From: UBA2020 sp964551435
GTDB lineage: Bacteria; Pseudomonadota; Alphaproteobacteria; Micavibrionales; UBA2020
Length of the DNA: 64,000 nucleotides
Direction of reading: 5' to 3'
NCBI GenBank assembly: GCA_964551435.1
Contig: CAZKBS010000005.1
Coordinates: 1-64,000, forward strand
Positions 55,783 through 64,000 of this stretch are shown here, piece after piece. Numbering within the stretch: the first letter of the stretch is position 1; each line of letters opens with the position of its first letter. Below the pieces are notes generated by a model that saw only the letters and a program-made list of their open reading frames with translations, ran no database searches and was not told the origin of the DNA. The position numbers and the translations under genes are program-made.

Positions 55783-56146
55783 AGCTGGGCACGGGCTCCT
55801 GCCCGTCATTCAGCAGACGATACATATCCGGCTGACGGCGAAGACCATTCGGCCAGATGCTTTCCTCAACGCGCTTGAATGACTCGCGCGCGGCTTGCAT
55901 AAAATTTTCCTGCGGGCTGACGCCGAAAACATGGATCAGGCGGTTATAGGCGAAAGCCAGCGCGCTGGCGTCGGTGTCTTTCAATTCCGTCTCTTTGCGT
56001 GCTGCTGCGGCGACGCGCGCGAGGCTTTGTTCCTGCGCGGCGAAATCAAGCGCCTCGCGTCCCATCACGGCGGCGCTGTGCTGTTCGCGGCGATGCAGAT
56101 GCTGCATCATCAAAGACAGATTTTCATGATCCTGCGCGCGTATCAT
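55706..56146 (-). CDS. Hypothetical protein overlapping the phosphodiesterase gene
   Basis: A 146-residue protein without recognised family. It is helical with many charged residues (MMQHLHRREQHSAAVMGREALDF region, about 11-35; a central helix with AFAYNRLIHVFG, about 65-76). The C-terminal 25 residues are Pro/Ser/Arg-rich and encoded opposite the end of the phosphodiesterase gene. Start: ATG at 56146 with AAGAGGGCC before it (an adjacent GTG is possible). A TTGAC-type promoter lies just upstream. Confidence 0.7.
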   Translation of the reverse strand: MIRAQDHENLSLMMQHLHRREQHSAAVMGREALDFAAQEQSLARVAAAARKETELKDTDASALAFAYNRLIHVFGVSPQENFMQAARESFKRVEESIWPNGLRRQPDMYRLLNDGQEPVPSFNAGSQSPRVSRPGYPQTRHRPPSA

Positions 56147-56184
56147 CACGGCCCTCTTGCGGTTGCTTTTTTTAAATATGCAAA

Positions 56185-56214
56185 ATATTGCCACAGGCAA
56201 AAACAGCCCGTCAA
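56185..56214 (-). promoter_or_regulatory. Promoter of the hypothetical gene at 55706-56146
   Basis: On the minus strand there is a -35 TTGACG (56209-56214), an 18-bp spacer and a -10 CAATAT (56185-56190), giving a leader of about 30 bases. Confidence 0.5.
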
Positions 56215-56263
56215 GCCTGCCCGCACATGGTCGCGGTGCTTAAATACCTAATACGTTGTTTTT

Positions 56264-56995
56264 TCAGGGATAATCGCAGCTGTCGGATGTCACGCTGATG
56301 AAGGAGCGTTCGCCCGCCGCCACCGTGAAGCGATATTCCTTGTTGCCGATGACCAGCGAATGCTGCACGGGCAACAGGCCTTCTTTCACCGTGCGTTTGC
56401 CGCCGATTTCGATGAATACGATTTTCACAGGCTTGCCGGGGTCGTACCACGCTTCGGGCATGCCGTTTGTATTCGTGGCAGCCTCCCCCTCGCCCGTTAC
56501 CGTCACCACACCGTTGCCAAAGCTGACCGTGCCGTGCGGGCCGTTATAGACGGGTGTTTTGACCACAAAACGTTTGACCGCAGGATCGCTGCAGTTTTTG
56601 GGAGGGCGCGCGGCTTCGATAACGAATGCCAGACGCTCCGGCTTGATGCCCGCGCCCAACTGTTTGCGCACCAGATCGGTGAGGTTTTTAAACTCGCCCT
56701 GCGGCACTTCCTGCTGGTATTTGGCTTCGAGCTGCTGATAGCGCACTTGCGTTGATTGCACTTCGGAGCGCAGGGTCGTAATCATCCCCTCGAGCCCCGC
56801 GCGCTGCTTTTCGAGCTCGCGCGCTTTTTCCTTGAAGGCCTGCTGGCTGGTGCGCTCGGTTTCAGCGCCCCACCAGAAAGATGTACCCGCCAGCGCAAGC
56901 AGAAACACGACAATCATCATCGCTTTGCGGCGGGCTTTTTGCTGCTGGCGGCGATGACGGCCGATACCACCGCTTCCGTACATGTTAAACGTCAT
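56264..56995 (-). CDS. Membrane-anchored coiled-coil protein of unknown function
   Basis: A 243-residue protein. A basic N-terminus (about 10-25, RHRRQQQKARRK) is followed by one transmembrane helix (about 27-44). Then comes a coiled coil (about 50-95, EKARELEKQRAGLEGM region) and a periplasmic beta-rich domain (about 120-243) with a cysteine pair (PPKNCSD, SDSCDYP). The orientation is probably N-in. It is 33 bases downstream of lptD with a strong CAGGAGACC site, so an envelope role is a guess from context only. Confidence 0.78.
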   Translation of the reverse strand: MTFNMYGSGGIGRHRRQQQKARRKAMMIVVFLLALAGTSFWWGAETERTSQQAFKEKARELEKQRAGLEGMITTLRSEVQSTQVRYQQLEAKYQQEVPQGEFKNLTDLVRKQLGAGIKPERLAFVIEAARPPKNCSDPAVKRFVVKTPVYNGPHGTVSFGNGVVTVTGEGEAATNTNGMPEAWYDPGKPVKIVFIEIGGKRTVKEGLLPVQHSLVIGNKEYRFTVAAGERSFISVTSDSCDYP

Positions 56996-57028
56996 GACTG
57001 GTCTCCTGTCTATTCAGGCGGTGGTTGA

Positions 57029-59305
57029 TCATTCTTCGTCCTCCGAGCCCTGCAGCTTGATTTTCGGGCTGCTGACTTCGCCGATGTTTTTGAAGCCGAT
57101 GCGCGCCATCAGCACGGTGCCGTTTTCACCCGACGCCTCGTTGATGAGGTTACGCGACCCTTGCAAAGAGAAGGTAAAACACTCGTCTTCATAAGTGATA
57201 CCGGCGGAGGCCTTGCGAAGGCCCGGCTCCTCGCCAAGGTCAGTCAGGGTATAGGCATTGACCGACCAGAATTCGGTCAGGTGATAAACGCCTTCTAGCT
57301 GTAATTGTTCCCGCGATTCAGTAAAACCAGTACCCGCAATTCCGTCGAAATAGATATAGCCGACATTCAGCCCGAAACGGTCATTGCCGCCATTTGCCAG
57401 CAGTTCATGACGGCGCATCGTCAAATGGCGGTTGTCGAGCTGGAAGCGGTAATCCGCACGCAGATAACGCGACAGGCCCAGATTGATCTGCCCGACGATG
57501 TCGGATGAATTGTCTTCAAGGCCCGATCCTTGCGGGAAGATATCGTCATCATCAAAGCGGTAACTCTGGCCGATAAACACCTTGGCATAGCGGCCATTGT
57601 CGCCGTAAACGCCGGTGCGCAGGCCATAGTTCATGCGCGCGCCGTCTTCCTGCCCGTCAATGCCCGGAAAGCGGTTATAGGCGAACAGATTACTGGTATC
57701 GAGCTGGATGTCGATACTATCTTCGTTTGCAATACCGTCGTCGTTTTCATCGATCTGCGGGCTGATGCTGGCGCCGACGATGGGTTCGATCACGACCTGT
57801 GATTTTTCAAACCGCTTGACCAGCGGATAACTGGCCGTTACGCCCGCAACCGCCATGGCGCGTCCGCGGTTTGACTCAGGATCAAGCCCGGGATTGAGAA
57901 CAGCCGCGTCGCGGTCCTGCAGTGCGTAAAAATCACCGCGGGCGGACAAATCCGTTTGCATCACAAGTCCGACCGGCAAAACATCGCGGCGCTGCCAGCC
58001 TATATCGGCGGAGGCACGCTGCATGCTCTGCCCGTTATCGTCGCGGTGCAGCGCCAGCGCAGATACGCCCGCCGTCCAGCGTCCGCCGAGAGAGCTTGAC
58101 GGCTCCCCGTACATACGGTGTTCGGCCATCGGCAGAATATCCGGCTGGTCGGGGCGCACACCAAGGCGCACGTCCTGAAAGTTCATCGCACTCACGCGCG
58201 TATAATTGCGGCCCGCGAAGCGCTCCGCATAGATTTCGTTCTCCAGCACGTTCTCGCGCGAGATATCGTAGAGACGCAGATAGCCTTTGTCCGATGCACG
58301 CTCGATATTCAAACCTGCGCGCCATTTCTCGTTGATGTCGTAAAGGCCGCTGGCGAAAATATGGCCGCGCTTGCGGTCCCCTTCAAGACGTCCGTCTTCT
58401 TCACGGCGGTCGGATACGACGCCGCTACCGTCGATTTGCAGCTTGCCGGCTTCAAAACGCTGCCGCCACTGCCCCATCATCAAAACGCCCGCGCGGGTTG
58501 TCGGGCGCACACGCACGGTGGCATCCATATCGGGCGCGATATCGCCGAAGTAATAACCGCCTTCGACAAAGGTACCGACGTCATTGCTCCAGCCGTAATC
58601 GGGACGGAGGAAACCGCTTTTACGCTCCACCGACGGATCGGCGTGCGAAAAAATCGGCGCGAATGCCAGCGGCACGCCGAGGATTTCAAGGCGCGCGTTT
58701 TTGTATTTGACGCTGTGGTTTTCCTGATCGTGTTCGACCTTTTCGGCTTTAATCTGCCAGACAGGATTAGGCTTCTCTTCGCAAACTTTACAAGGCGTGT
58801 AGCTACCCTCTCTCATCGTAGTGCGGCGGCCATCTTCGCGGCGCGCTTCGACAGCGGTGAAGCGCGAGCCATCCGCCAGCATCGAGAGCAAACCCTGCAC
58901 ATAGCCCTGTTTCAAATCACCCGATAGCTCGACGTATTCCGCCGTATGCACATCACCCGTTTCATCAAGCAGCGCGACATTGCCGATTGCCGAGACAACA
59001 TCGGTCGAGAGGTTATAAACGATTTTATCGGCACGCAGAATTTTTCCGCCCTGCACCATCTCGACATTGCCGGTTGCGGTGACGGTCTGGCCGGTTTCGT
59101 CGTGCGTCAGTTCCTTGGCGGCGATATTGACGGGCTGGTCATCGTTGAAATCCAGCGGACGCGCGAAGGCGGCACCGGATACGCCCATCAACGCCGTGCC
59201 CGACAGCAAGAGCGCAAAGACCAGCGCCAGCGCCCGCCCCGGTGTGTGTGCGCGCTGCTTTTTTTTATGTGCTTGTAAAACTGTCACCCAGCCTAAATCC
59301 CGCAA
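57029..59305 (-). CDS. lptD: LPS-assembly protein LptD
   Basis: Up to 758 residues. After a signal peptide (hydrophobic LALVFALLLSGTALMGVSGAAFA), an N-terminal OstA/LptA-like periplasmic domain (about 55-170, AKELTHDETGQTVTATGNVEMVQGG) feeds a large outer-membrane beta-barrel with many alternating strands to the C-terminus. LptD with LptE inserts LPS in the outer leaflet; lptE is not adjacent. A CxxC pair (PCKVCEE) is visible in the N-domain, as in relatives with disulfide-linked domains. The start is uncertain: TTG at 59305 or GTG at 59287. The surA-pdxA-rsmA neighbours often found are absent. Confidence 0.92.
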   Translation of the reverse strand: MRDLGWVTVLQAHKKKQRAHTPGRALALVFALLLSGTALMGVSGAAFARPLDFNDDQPVNIAAKELTHDETGQTVTATGNVEMVQGGKILRADKIVYNLSTDVVSAIGNVALLDETGDVHTAEYVELSGDLKQGYVQGLLSMLADGSRFTAVEARREDGRRTTMREGSYTPCKVCEEKPNPVWQIKAEKVEHDQENHSVKYKNARLEILGVPLAFAPIFSHADPSVERKSGFLRPDYGWSNDVGTFVEGGYYFGDIAPDMDATVRVRPTTRAGVLMMGQWRQRFEAGKLQIDGSGVVSDRREEDGRLEGDRKRGHIFASGLYDINEKWRAGLNIERASDKGYLRLYDISRENVLENEIYAERFAGRNYTRVSAMNFQDVRLGVRPDQPDILPMAEHRMYGEPSSSLGGRWTAGVSALALHRDDNGQSMQRASADIGWQRRDVLPVGLVMQTDLSARGDFYALQDRDAAVLNPGLDPESNRGRAMAVAGVTASYPLVKRFEKSQVVIEPIVGASISPQIDENDDGIANEDSIDIQLDTSNLFAYNRFPGIDGQEDGARMNYGLRTGVYGDNGRYAKVFIGQSYRFDDDDIFPQGSGLEDNSSDIVGQINLGLSRYLRADYRFQLDNRHLTMRRHELLANGGNDRFGLNVGYIYFDGIAGTGFTESREQLQLEGVYHLTEFWSVNAYTLTDLGEEPGLRKASAGITYEDECFTFSLQGSRNLINEASGENGTVLMARIGFKNIGEVSSPKIKLQGSEDEE

Positions 59306-59418
59306 AGAAATGCGCCAACGAATGTTTTACGATTATTGAGAAAAATCAGATACATGTCAACGCTCGCGCCATGCCTTTCTGACAAAAGGCACAACTTCGC
59401 GCAAAACCGCGGCGGGGT

Positions 59419-60720
59419 TTATTTTTTTTGCAAAAAAGAAGGGATATCGTTACCGAAGCTACCGTTGTTCACATCGACCTCGTCATCGAGGTCTTGGGGC
59501 GCGCGGCGGTGACGGTGGTTCTGCTTCTGGTCGCGGTTCTGGTGACGGGCCTTTTGCTGGACGGACGGCGCCGGTGCGGGCGCTTCGGTCGGCGTGGCGC
59601 CTGCGACTTCCAGAATATCGATTTTCTTGCCAATCAGCTTGTGGATATTGCCGAGGGCTTTTTCATCGCTGGGCAGCACCATGGTAAAGGCGCGGCCCTT
59701 GGCCCCTGCACGGCCCGTACGACCGATGCGGTGCACGTAATCTTCGGAATTGAACGGCACGTCCCAGTTGAACACATGCGACATACCCTGAATATCCAGA
59801 CCGCGGGCGGCAACGTCGCTGCACACCAGCACCTGCACTTCGGCGGCTTTGAATTTGTTCAGCGCGGCGGTGCGTTCATCCTGTTCCATATCGCCATGCA
59901 AGGCGGCGCAGGAAATATGACGCGATTTGATAAAACGGCACACTTCGTCGATGTCGCGTTTGCGGTTGCAGAACACGAAAGCGTTTTTCACGTCTTCCTG
60001 TTCGTAAATCTTCATGAAGGTCGCGGTTTTCGCGCGCGGATGCGTTACGTTGACCAGATACTGCTCGACGTTGACCGATGTCGACGATGGCGGCGATACC
60101 GTGATTGTTTTGGGGTTACTAAGGTATTTATCCGCCAGCTTTTTAATCGGCCCCGGCATGGTCGCGGAGAAAAACAGCGTCTGGCGCATCGGCGGCAACA
60201 GCGACACGATTTTTTCAAGGTCCGGAATGAAGCCCATATCCATCATGCGGTCGGCTTCGTCGATCACCAGAATTTTGATATCGGCGAGCAGTATCTTGCC
60301 GCGCTCGAACAGGTCAAGCAAACGGCCGGGCGTTGCAATCAAAACGTCCACGCCCCGCTCCAGATTGCGCACCTGTTCGTCCATCGACGTACCGCCGACG
60401 ATCAGCGCCATGCTGAGCTGCGAGTGGTATTTGCCGTACTTGATGAAGTTCTCGGAAATCTGTGCCGCCAGTTCGCGCGTGGGGCTGAGGATGAGAGAGC
60501 GCGGCATGCGCGCCTTCGCGCGGCCACCGGCCAGCGCGTCAATCATCGGAATGGTGAATGCGGCGGTCTTGCCTGTGCCTGTCTGCGCAAGGCCCAGCAC
60601 GTCGCGGCACATTTGAATGGCGGGGATGGCTTGCGCCTGAATGGGAGTCGGCTCTTTGTAGCCGATTTCTTCCACGGCTTTCAGGATGCCTTCGCTCAGT
60701 CCGAGATCTTTAAATTCCAT
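59419..60720 (-). CDS. DEAD-box RNA helicase (RhlE-like)
   Basis: A 433-residue ATP-dependent RNA helicase. It has a Q motif (GYKEPTPIQAQAIP), motif I AQTGTGKT, motif II DEAD in VIDEADRM, motif III SAT, and motif VI HRIGRTGR. The C-terminal 60 residues are Gln/Arg/His-rich (KARHQNRDQKQNHRHRR), likely an RNA-binding tail. The length and core match RhlE/CsdA-like enzymes in rRNA maturation or mRNA decay. It is upstream of lptD on the same strand with 113 bases between. Confidence 0.95.
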   Translation of the reverse strand: MEFKDLGLSEGILKAVEEIGYKEPTPIQAQAIPAIQMCRDVLGLAQTGTGKTAAFTIPMIDALAGGRAKARMPRSLILSPTRELAAQISENFIKYGKYHSQLSMALIVGGTSMDEQVRNLERGVDVLIATPGRLLDLFERGKILLADIKILVIDEADRMMDMGFIPDLEKIVSLLPPMRQTLFFSATMPGPIKKLADKYLSNPKTITVSPPSSTSVNVEQYLVNVTHPRAKTATFMKIYEQEDVKNAFVFCNRKRDIDEVCRFIKSRHISCAALHGDMEQDERTAALNKFKAAEVQVLVCSDVAARGLDIQGMSHVFNWDVPFNSEDYVHRIGRTGRAGAKGRAFTMVLPSDEKALGNIHKLIGKKIDILEVAGATPTEAPAPAPSVQQKARHQNRDQKQNHRHRRAPQDLDDEVDVNNGSFGNDIPSFLQKK

Positions 60721-60836
60721 AATACTGCGGTTTTATCTTTATTGTGCGGGTTTCTAATGCCTATCGCTCATTGCTCATACGCTGTTTTCAATGTAATTTA
60801 AAGCATAATTTCATATTTATGAGGACGAGGTATCCC

Positions 60837-61883
60837 ATGGCGAAAGCCCGCCCGCACATGACCGCAGCAGATACGGCTGCGCCGGTCAGCAACCTGCCTG
60901 TCAAACTGCCCTCCCCCGCCAATAAAGGCGCAGGGCATGCCCGCAATCCCGGCTTTGATCTCAATCTGGAATGGCTGGAAGGGGTTGAAGTCAACTTCAG
61001 CGCCGTGGAGCGCCGCACCGCCACCCTGCTTGGCCGCCGCACGGTCAAAAAGCAGTGGCAGGCCGCCTGGCTGCTCAAGGCCATCACCTGCATCGACCTC
61101 ACGACCCTGAACGGCGACGACACGCCGGGCCGCGTCAAACGCTTGTGCGCCAAGGCCAAAAAGCCCCTGCGCGACGATATCGCCGAAGCCCTCGGCGTCG
61201 CCGACCGCCACCTGACGACGGGCGCGGTTTGCGTGTATCACGAAATGGTTGAAACCGCTGTGCGCGAGCTTGAAGGCTCCGGCATTCCCGTCGCCGCCGT
61301 ATCCGCAGGTTTCCCGCATGGCATGTCGCCGCTGAAACAGCGTCTGGCGGAAATTCGCGCCTCCGTCGCGGCGGGTGCAAAGGAAATCGACATCGTCATC
61401 ACCCGCGGCCATGTGCTGACGGGCAACTGGCAGGCGCTTTACGATGAAGTCAAACAAATGCGCGAAGCCTGCGGCGATGCGCGTCTCAAATCCATTCTCG
61501 CCACGGGCGAGCTGGCCACCTTGCGCAACGTCGCCAAGGCGTCGCTGGTGGCCATGATGGCGGGGTCTGATTTTATCAAAACATCTACCGGCAAGGAAAA
61601 CGTGAATGCGAACCTCAACGTCTCGCTCATCATGATCCGCATGATCCGCGAGTTTGAAGAGCAGACCGGATACAAAATCGCCTACAAACCCGCCGGCGGC
61701 ATTTCCACCGCCAAGGACATCATGAATTACCAGTTCCTGATGAAAGAAGAGCTTGGCAACGCATGGCTGGAGCCCGACCTGTTCCGCGTCGGCGCCTCGT
61801 CCCTGCTGGGGGATATCGAACGCCAGCTGGAACACTACGTCACCGGCCGCTATTCCGCCAACAACCGCCACCCGATGGGTTAA
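60837..61883 (+). CDS. deoC: Deoxyribose-phosphate aldolase (long type)
   Basis: A 348-residue class I aldolase that splits 2-deoxyribose-5-phosphate into acetaldehyde and glyceraldehyde-3-phosphate. The Schiff-base lysine is Lys248 in FIKTSTGKE; the second conserved lysine is in AYKPAGGI. It belongs to the long bacterial type, with about 80 extra N-terminal residues compared with E. coli DeoC. GAGGACGAGG supports the start at 60837. The aldehyde dehydrogenase starts 12 bases after its stop, consistent with oxidising the acetaldehyde product. Confidence 0.94.
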   Translation: MAKARPHMTAADTAAPVSNLPVKLPSPANKGAGHARNPGFDLNLEWLEGVEVNFSAVERRTATLLGRRTVKKQWQAAWLLKAITCIDLTTLNGDDTPGRVKRLCAKAKKPLRDDIAEALGVADRHLTTGAVCVYHEMVETAVRELEGSGIPVAAVSAGFPHGMSPLKQRLAEIRASVAAGAKEIDIVITRGHVLTGNWQALYDEVKQMREACGDARLKSILATGELATLRNVAKASLVAMMAGSDFIKTSTGKENVNANLNVSLIMIRMIREFEEQTGYKIAYKPAGGISTAKDIMNYQFLMKEELGNAWLEPDLFRVGASSLLGDIERQLEHYVTGRYSANNRHPMG

Positions 61884-61895
61884 GGAGCTATACAC

Positions 61896-64000
61896 ATGTC
61901 CGCAAAAGTTGCAGAAATTTTCGACAGCATGGAATACGGCCCCGCGCCCGAAACCGAAAAGACCGCCCTTGAATGGCTGGCGCAGAAAGACAACACCATC
62001 GGCCATTTCATCAATGGCAAATGGGCTGTGCCGTCTAAATCCAAATGGTTCGACACCGTCAACCCCGCGACCGGCGACAAGCTGGCGAAAATCGCCTGCG
62101 GTACCAAGGCCGACGTGGATGCCGCCGTGAAAGCTGCCAAAACAGCGCTGAAAAAATGGCAGGCGATGGACGGTCATGGCCGTGCCAAATGCCTCTATGC
62201 CCTCGCCCGCCTGATCCAGAAAAATTCGCGCCTGCTGGCGGTGCTGGAAACGCTCGACAACGGCAAACCTATTCGCGAAACCCGCGACATCGACGTCAGC
62301 CTTGCCGCGCGCCATTTCTATCACCATGCGGGCTGGGCGCAGATTCTCGATACCGAATTTCCGGGCTATACCGCGCATGGCGTGGTCGGTCAGGTTATTC
62401 CGTGGAATTTCCCATTTCTGATGCTGGCGTGGAAAATCGCGCCGGCGCTGGCGGCGGGCAATACCGTTGTTTTGAAGCCGGCGGAATTTACCCCGCTGAC
62501 GGCTGCGCTGTTTGCTGACCTCTGCCTTGAGGCAGGCATTCCGGCGGGCGTGATTAATATCGTGCAAGGTGATGGCTCCACGGGTGCGGAAATCACCAAG
62601 CATCCGGACATCGCCAAAATCGCCTTCACCGGTTCGACCGACGTGGGCCGTATCATCCGCCAGTCGACCGCAGGCAGCGCAAAGGCGCTGACGCTGGAGC
62701 TGGGCGGCAAATCACCGACCATCGTTTTTGAAAACGCCGACCTCGACAGCGCGGTCGAAGGCGTGGTCGATGGCATCTGGCTCAATCAGGGCGAAGTATG
62801 CTGCGCCGGTTCCCGCCTGCTGCTGCAGGAAGGCATCGCCGATAAAATGATTAAAAAGCTGAAACGCCGCATGGCGCAGCTGCGCGTCGGCTCGCCGCTT
62901 GACAAGGCAATCGACATGGGCGCGCTTGCCAGTGACGAACAGCTGCAGAAAATCACCCGCCTTGTGAAGCAGGGCGTGAAGGAAGGCGCGGAGCTGGTTC
63001 AGCCCGGTAAAGACGCCTGCCCGACCAAAGGCTGTTTCTATCCGCCGACCATGCTGCTGAACGTGCAGACGTCATCGACGGTGGCGGAGGTTGAAATTTT
63101 CGGCCCCGTTGTGACCGTCATGACCTTCCGCACGCCCGAAGAGGCCGTGCAGCTGGCAAACAACACCCGCTACGGCCTCGCCGCGAGCATCTGGAGCGAG
63201 AATATCAACCTCGCGCTCGATATCGCGCCGAAGATCAAAGCGGGCGTGGTCTGGATTAACTCCACCAACATATTCGATGCCGCCTGCGGCTTCGGCGGCT
63301 ACCGCGAATCCGGCTTCGGCCGCGAGGGCGGCCGCGAGGGCATGTATGCCTATCTGAAACCCGCCTTCATCGAAGATCTGCCGTCCTACAAAGACAGCAA
63401 GTCCGGCCTTTCCGCCGCGAAGCACGTCCCCGCTATCGAAGGGCTCAATGCCATTGACCGCACGGCGAAGCTATATATCGGCGGCAAGCAGGCACGTCCC
63501 GACGGCGCCTATAGCCTGTCGATTTTGAACGCCAAGGGCAAGCTGGCCGGCCAGGTCGGCGAAGGCAACCGCAAGGATATCCGCAACGCCGTCGAAGCCG
63601 CCAAAAAAGCCGAAGGCTGGGGCAAGGCCGCGCATCATCTGCGCGCGCAAATCCTGTACTACATCGCCGAAAACCTGTCGGCGCGCGCGGACGAATTCAA
63701 AAAACGCCTTATCGACCTGACGGGCGTGACGCCCGCGCAGGCGCAAAAGGAAGTCGATGAAAGCATCCGCCGCCTGTTCACCTACGGCGCATGGGCCGAC
63801 AAATACGATGGCGACGTGCACTACCCGCCCGCCCGTTTCGTCGCTGTGGCGATGAAAGAACCCGTGGGAACGCTGGGTATCGTCTGCCCGGATGAAAACC
63901 CGCTGCTCGGCTTCGTATCGCTGTTCGCCCCGGCGATGGCGATGGGTTGCCGCAGCGTCATCGTGCCGTCCGAGAAATACCCGCTGCTGGCGACCGATCT
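61896..64000 (+). CDS. Tandem-domain aldehyde dehydrogenase (ALDH16 type), cut by the window end
   Basis: The reading frame is open for 701 residues and continues past 64000. The first ALDH domain (about 35-495) is complete: NAD-site GSTDVG, Glu in LELGGKSP and catalytic Cys302 in GEVCCAGSR. A second ALDH fold starts near 525 (AKLYIGGKQARPDG) and runs to the window edge, where EPVGTLGIVCPDENP is seen. Such double-domain proteins are the ALDH16 family, in which the second domain may lack activity. AAGGAGCTATACAC precedes the ATG. It is cotranscribed with deoC. Confidence 0.92.
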   Translation, partial: MSAKVAEIFDSMEYGPAPETEKTALEWLAQKDNTIGHFINGKWAVPSKSKWFDTVNPATGDKLAKIACGTKADVDAAVKAAKTALKKWQAMDGHGRAKCLYALARLIQKNSRLLAVLETLDNGKPIRETRDIDVSLAARHFYHHAGWAQILDTEFPGYTAHGVVGQVIPWNFPFLMLAWKIAPALAAGNTVVLKPAEFTPLTAALFADLCLEAGIPAGVINIVQGDGSTGAEITKHPDIAKIAFTGSTDVGRIIRQSTAGSAKALTLELGGKSPTIVFENADLDSAVEGVVDGIWLNQGEVCCAGSRLLLQEGIADKMIKKLKRRMAQLRVGSPLDKAIDMGALASDEQLQKITRLVKQGVKEGAELVQPGKDACPTKGCFYPPTMLLNVQTSSTVAEVEIFGPVVTVMTFRTPEEAVQLANNTRYGLAASIWSENINLALDIAPKIKAGVVWINSTNIFDAACGFGGYRESGFGREGGREGMYAYLKPAFIEDLPSYKDSKSGLSAAKHVPAIEGLNAIDRTAKLYIGGKQARPDGAYSLSILNAKGKLAGQVGEGNRKDIRNAVEAAKKAEGWGKAAHHLRAQILYYIAENLSARADEFKKRLIDLTGVTPAQAQKEVDESIRRLFTYGAWADKYDGDVHYPPARFVAVAMKEPVGTLGIVCPDENPLLGFVSLFAPAMAMGCRSVIVPSEKYPLLATD

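Overview
The window reads as chromosomal core sequence of an alphaproteobacterium. The gene orders sdhE-mfd beside recG, miaB-phoH-ybeY-corC-lnt, and XRE regulator-metK-trmB followed by rimP-nusA-infB-rbfA-truB-rpsO are alphaproteobacterial. Base composition is moderately GC-rich, genes are tightly packed with many ATGA/GTGA overlaps, and several promoters show the alphaproteobacterial TTGAC -35 box. LptD, a double-length ALDH16-type enzyme and many lipoproteins fit a Gram-negative envelope. The exact lineage is an inference; a Rhodospirillales or Micavibrio-like member is possible, but no marker here settles it. No plasmid, prophage, IS element, integrase or CRISPR array was seen.

Layout. 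1-5.5 kb: tRNA-Gly(CCC), an OmpA-family lipoprotein, apaG, trkH, then lipoprotein/hslO divergent from recX. 5.5-10.5 kb: an orphan PAS sensor kinase divergent from a patatin phospholipase, followed by a C-terminally shortened MscS channel. 10.6-14 kb: class I aminotransferase, AmgK-like sugar kinase, one frameshifted small gene, and a conserved hypothetical. 14-21.5 kb: mfd and sdhE opposite an exported protein, a polytopic membrane protein and recG. 21.5-26.4 kb: FliL-like secreted protein, AGCS symporter, AI-2E/PerM permease, secreted protein, D-2-hydroxyacid dehydrogenase. 26.5-35 kb: one long run miaB-phoH1-phoH2-ybeY-corC-lnt1-lnt2 in which both phoH and lnt are tandemly duplicated. 35-41.3 kb: XRE regulator, a large inverse autotransporter on the opposite strand, metK, trmB, a GNAT acetyltransferase and an orphan small gene. 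41.4-48.2 kb: the transcription/translation operon rimP-nusA-infB-rbfA-truB-rpsO. 48.2-52.6 kb: HAD phosphatase and an opposite-strand cluster with two phosphoglycerate mutases, which separates rpsO from pnp. 52.7-61 kb: pnp, a glycerophosphodiesterase, then a minus-strand group with lptD and a DEAD-box helicase. 60.8-64 kb: deoC coupled to a tandem-domain aldehyde dehydrogenase that runs off the window.

Most genes are housekeeping: RNA maturation and ribosome assembly (miaB, ybeY, rimP, rbfA, truB, pnp, DEAD-box helicase), DNA repair (mfd, recG, recX) and envelope biogenesis (lnt, lptD, autotransporter). The points that stand out are the double Lnt pair, where the second copy keeps the catalytic triad but lacks two other positions regarded as important; the double PhoH pair with a hairpin between the copies; the inverse autotransporter inserted into a conserved synteny block with its own promoter; the shortened MscS; and the frameshifted gene near 13.4 kb. 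I did not find a clearly novel multi-gene defence or signalling system.
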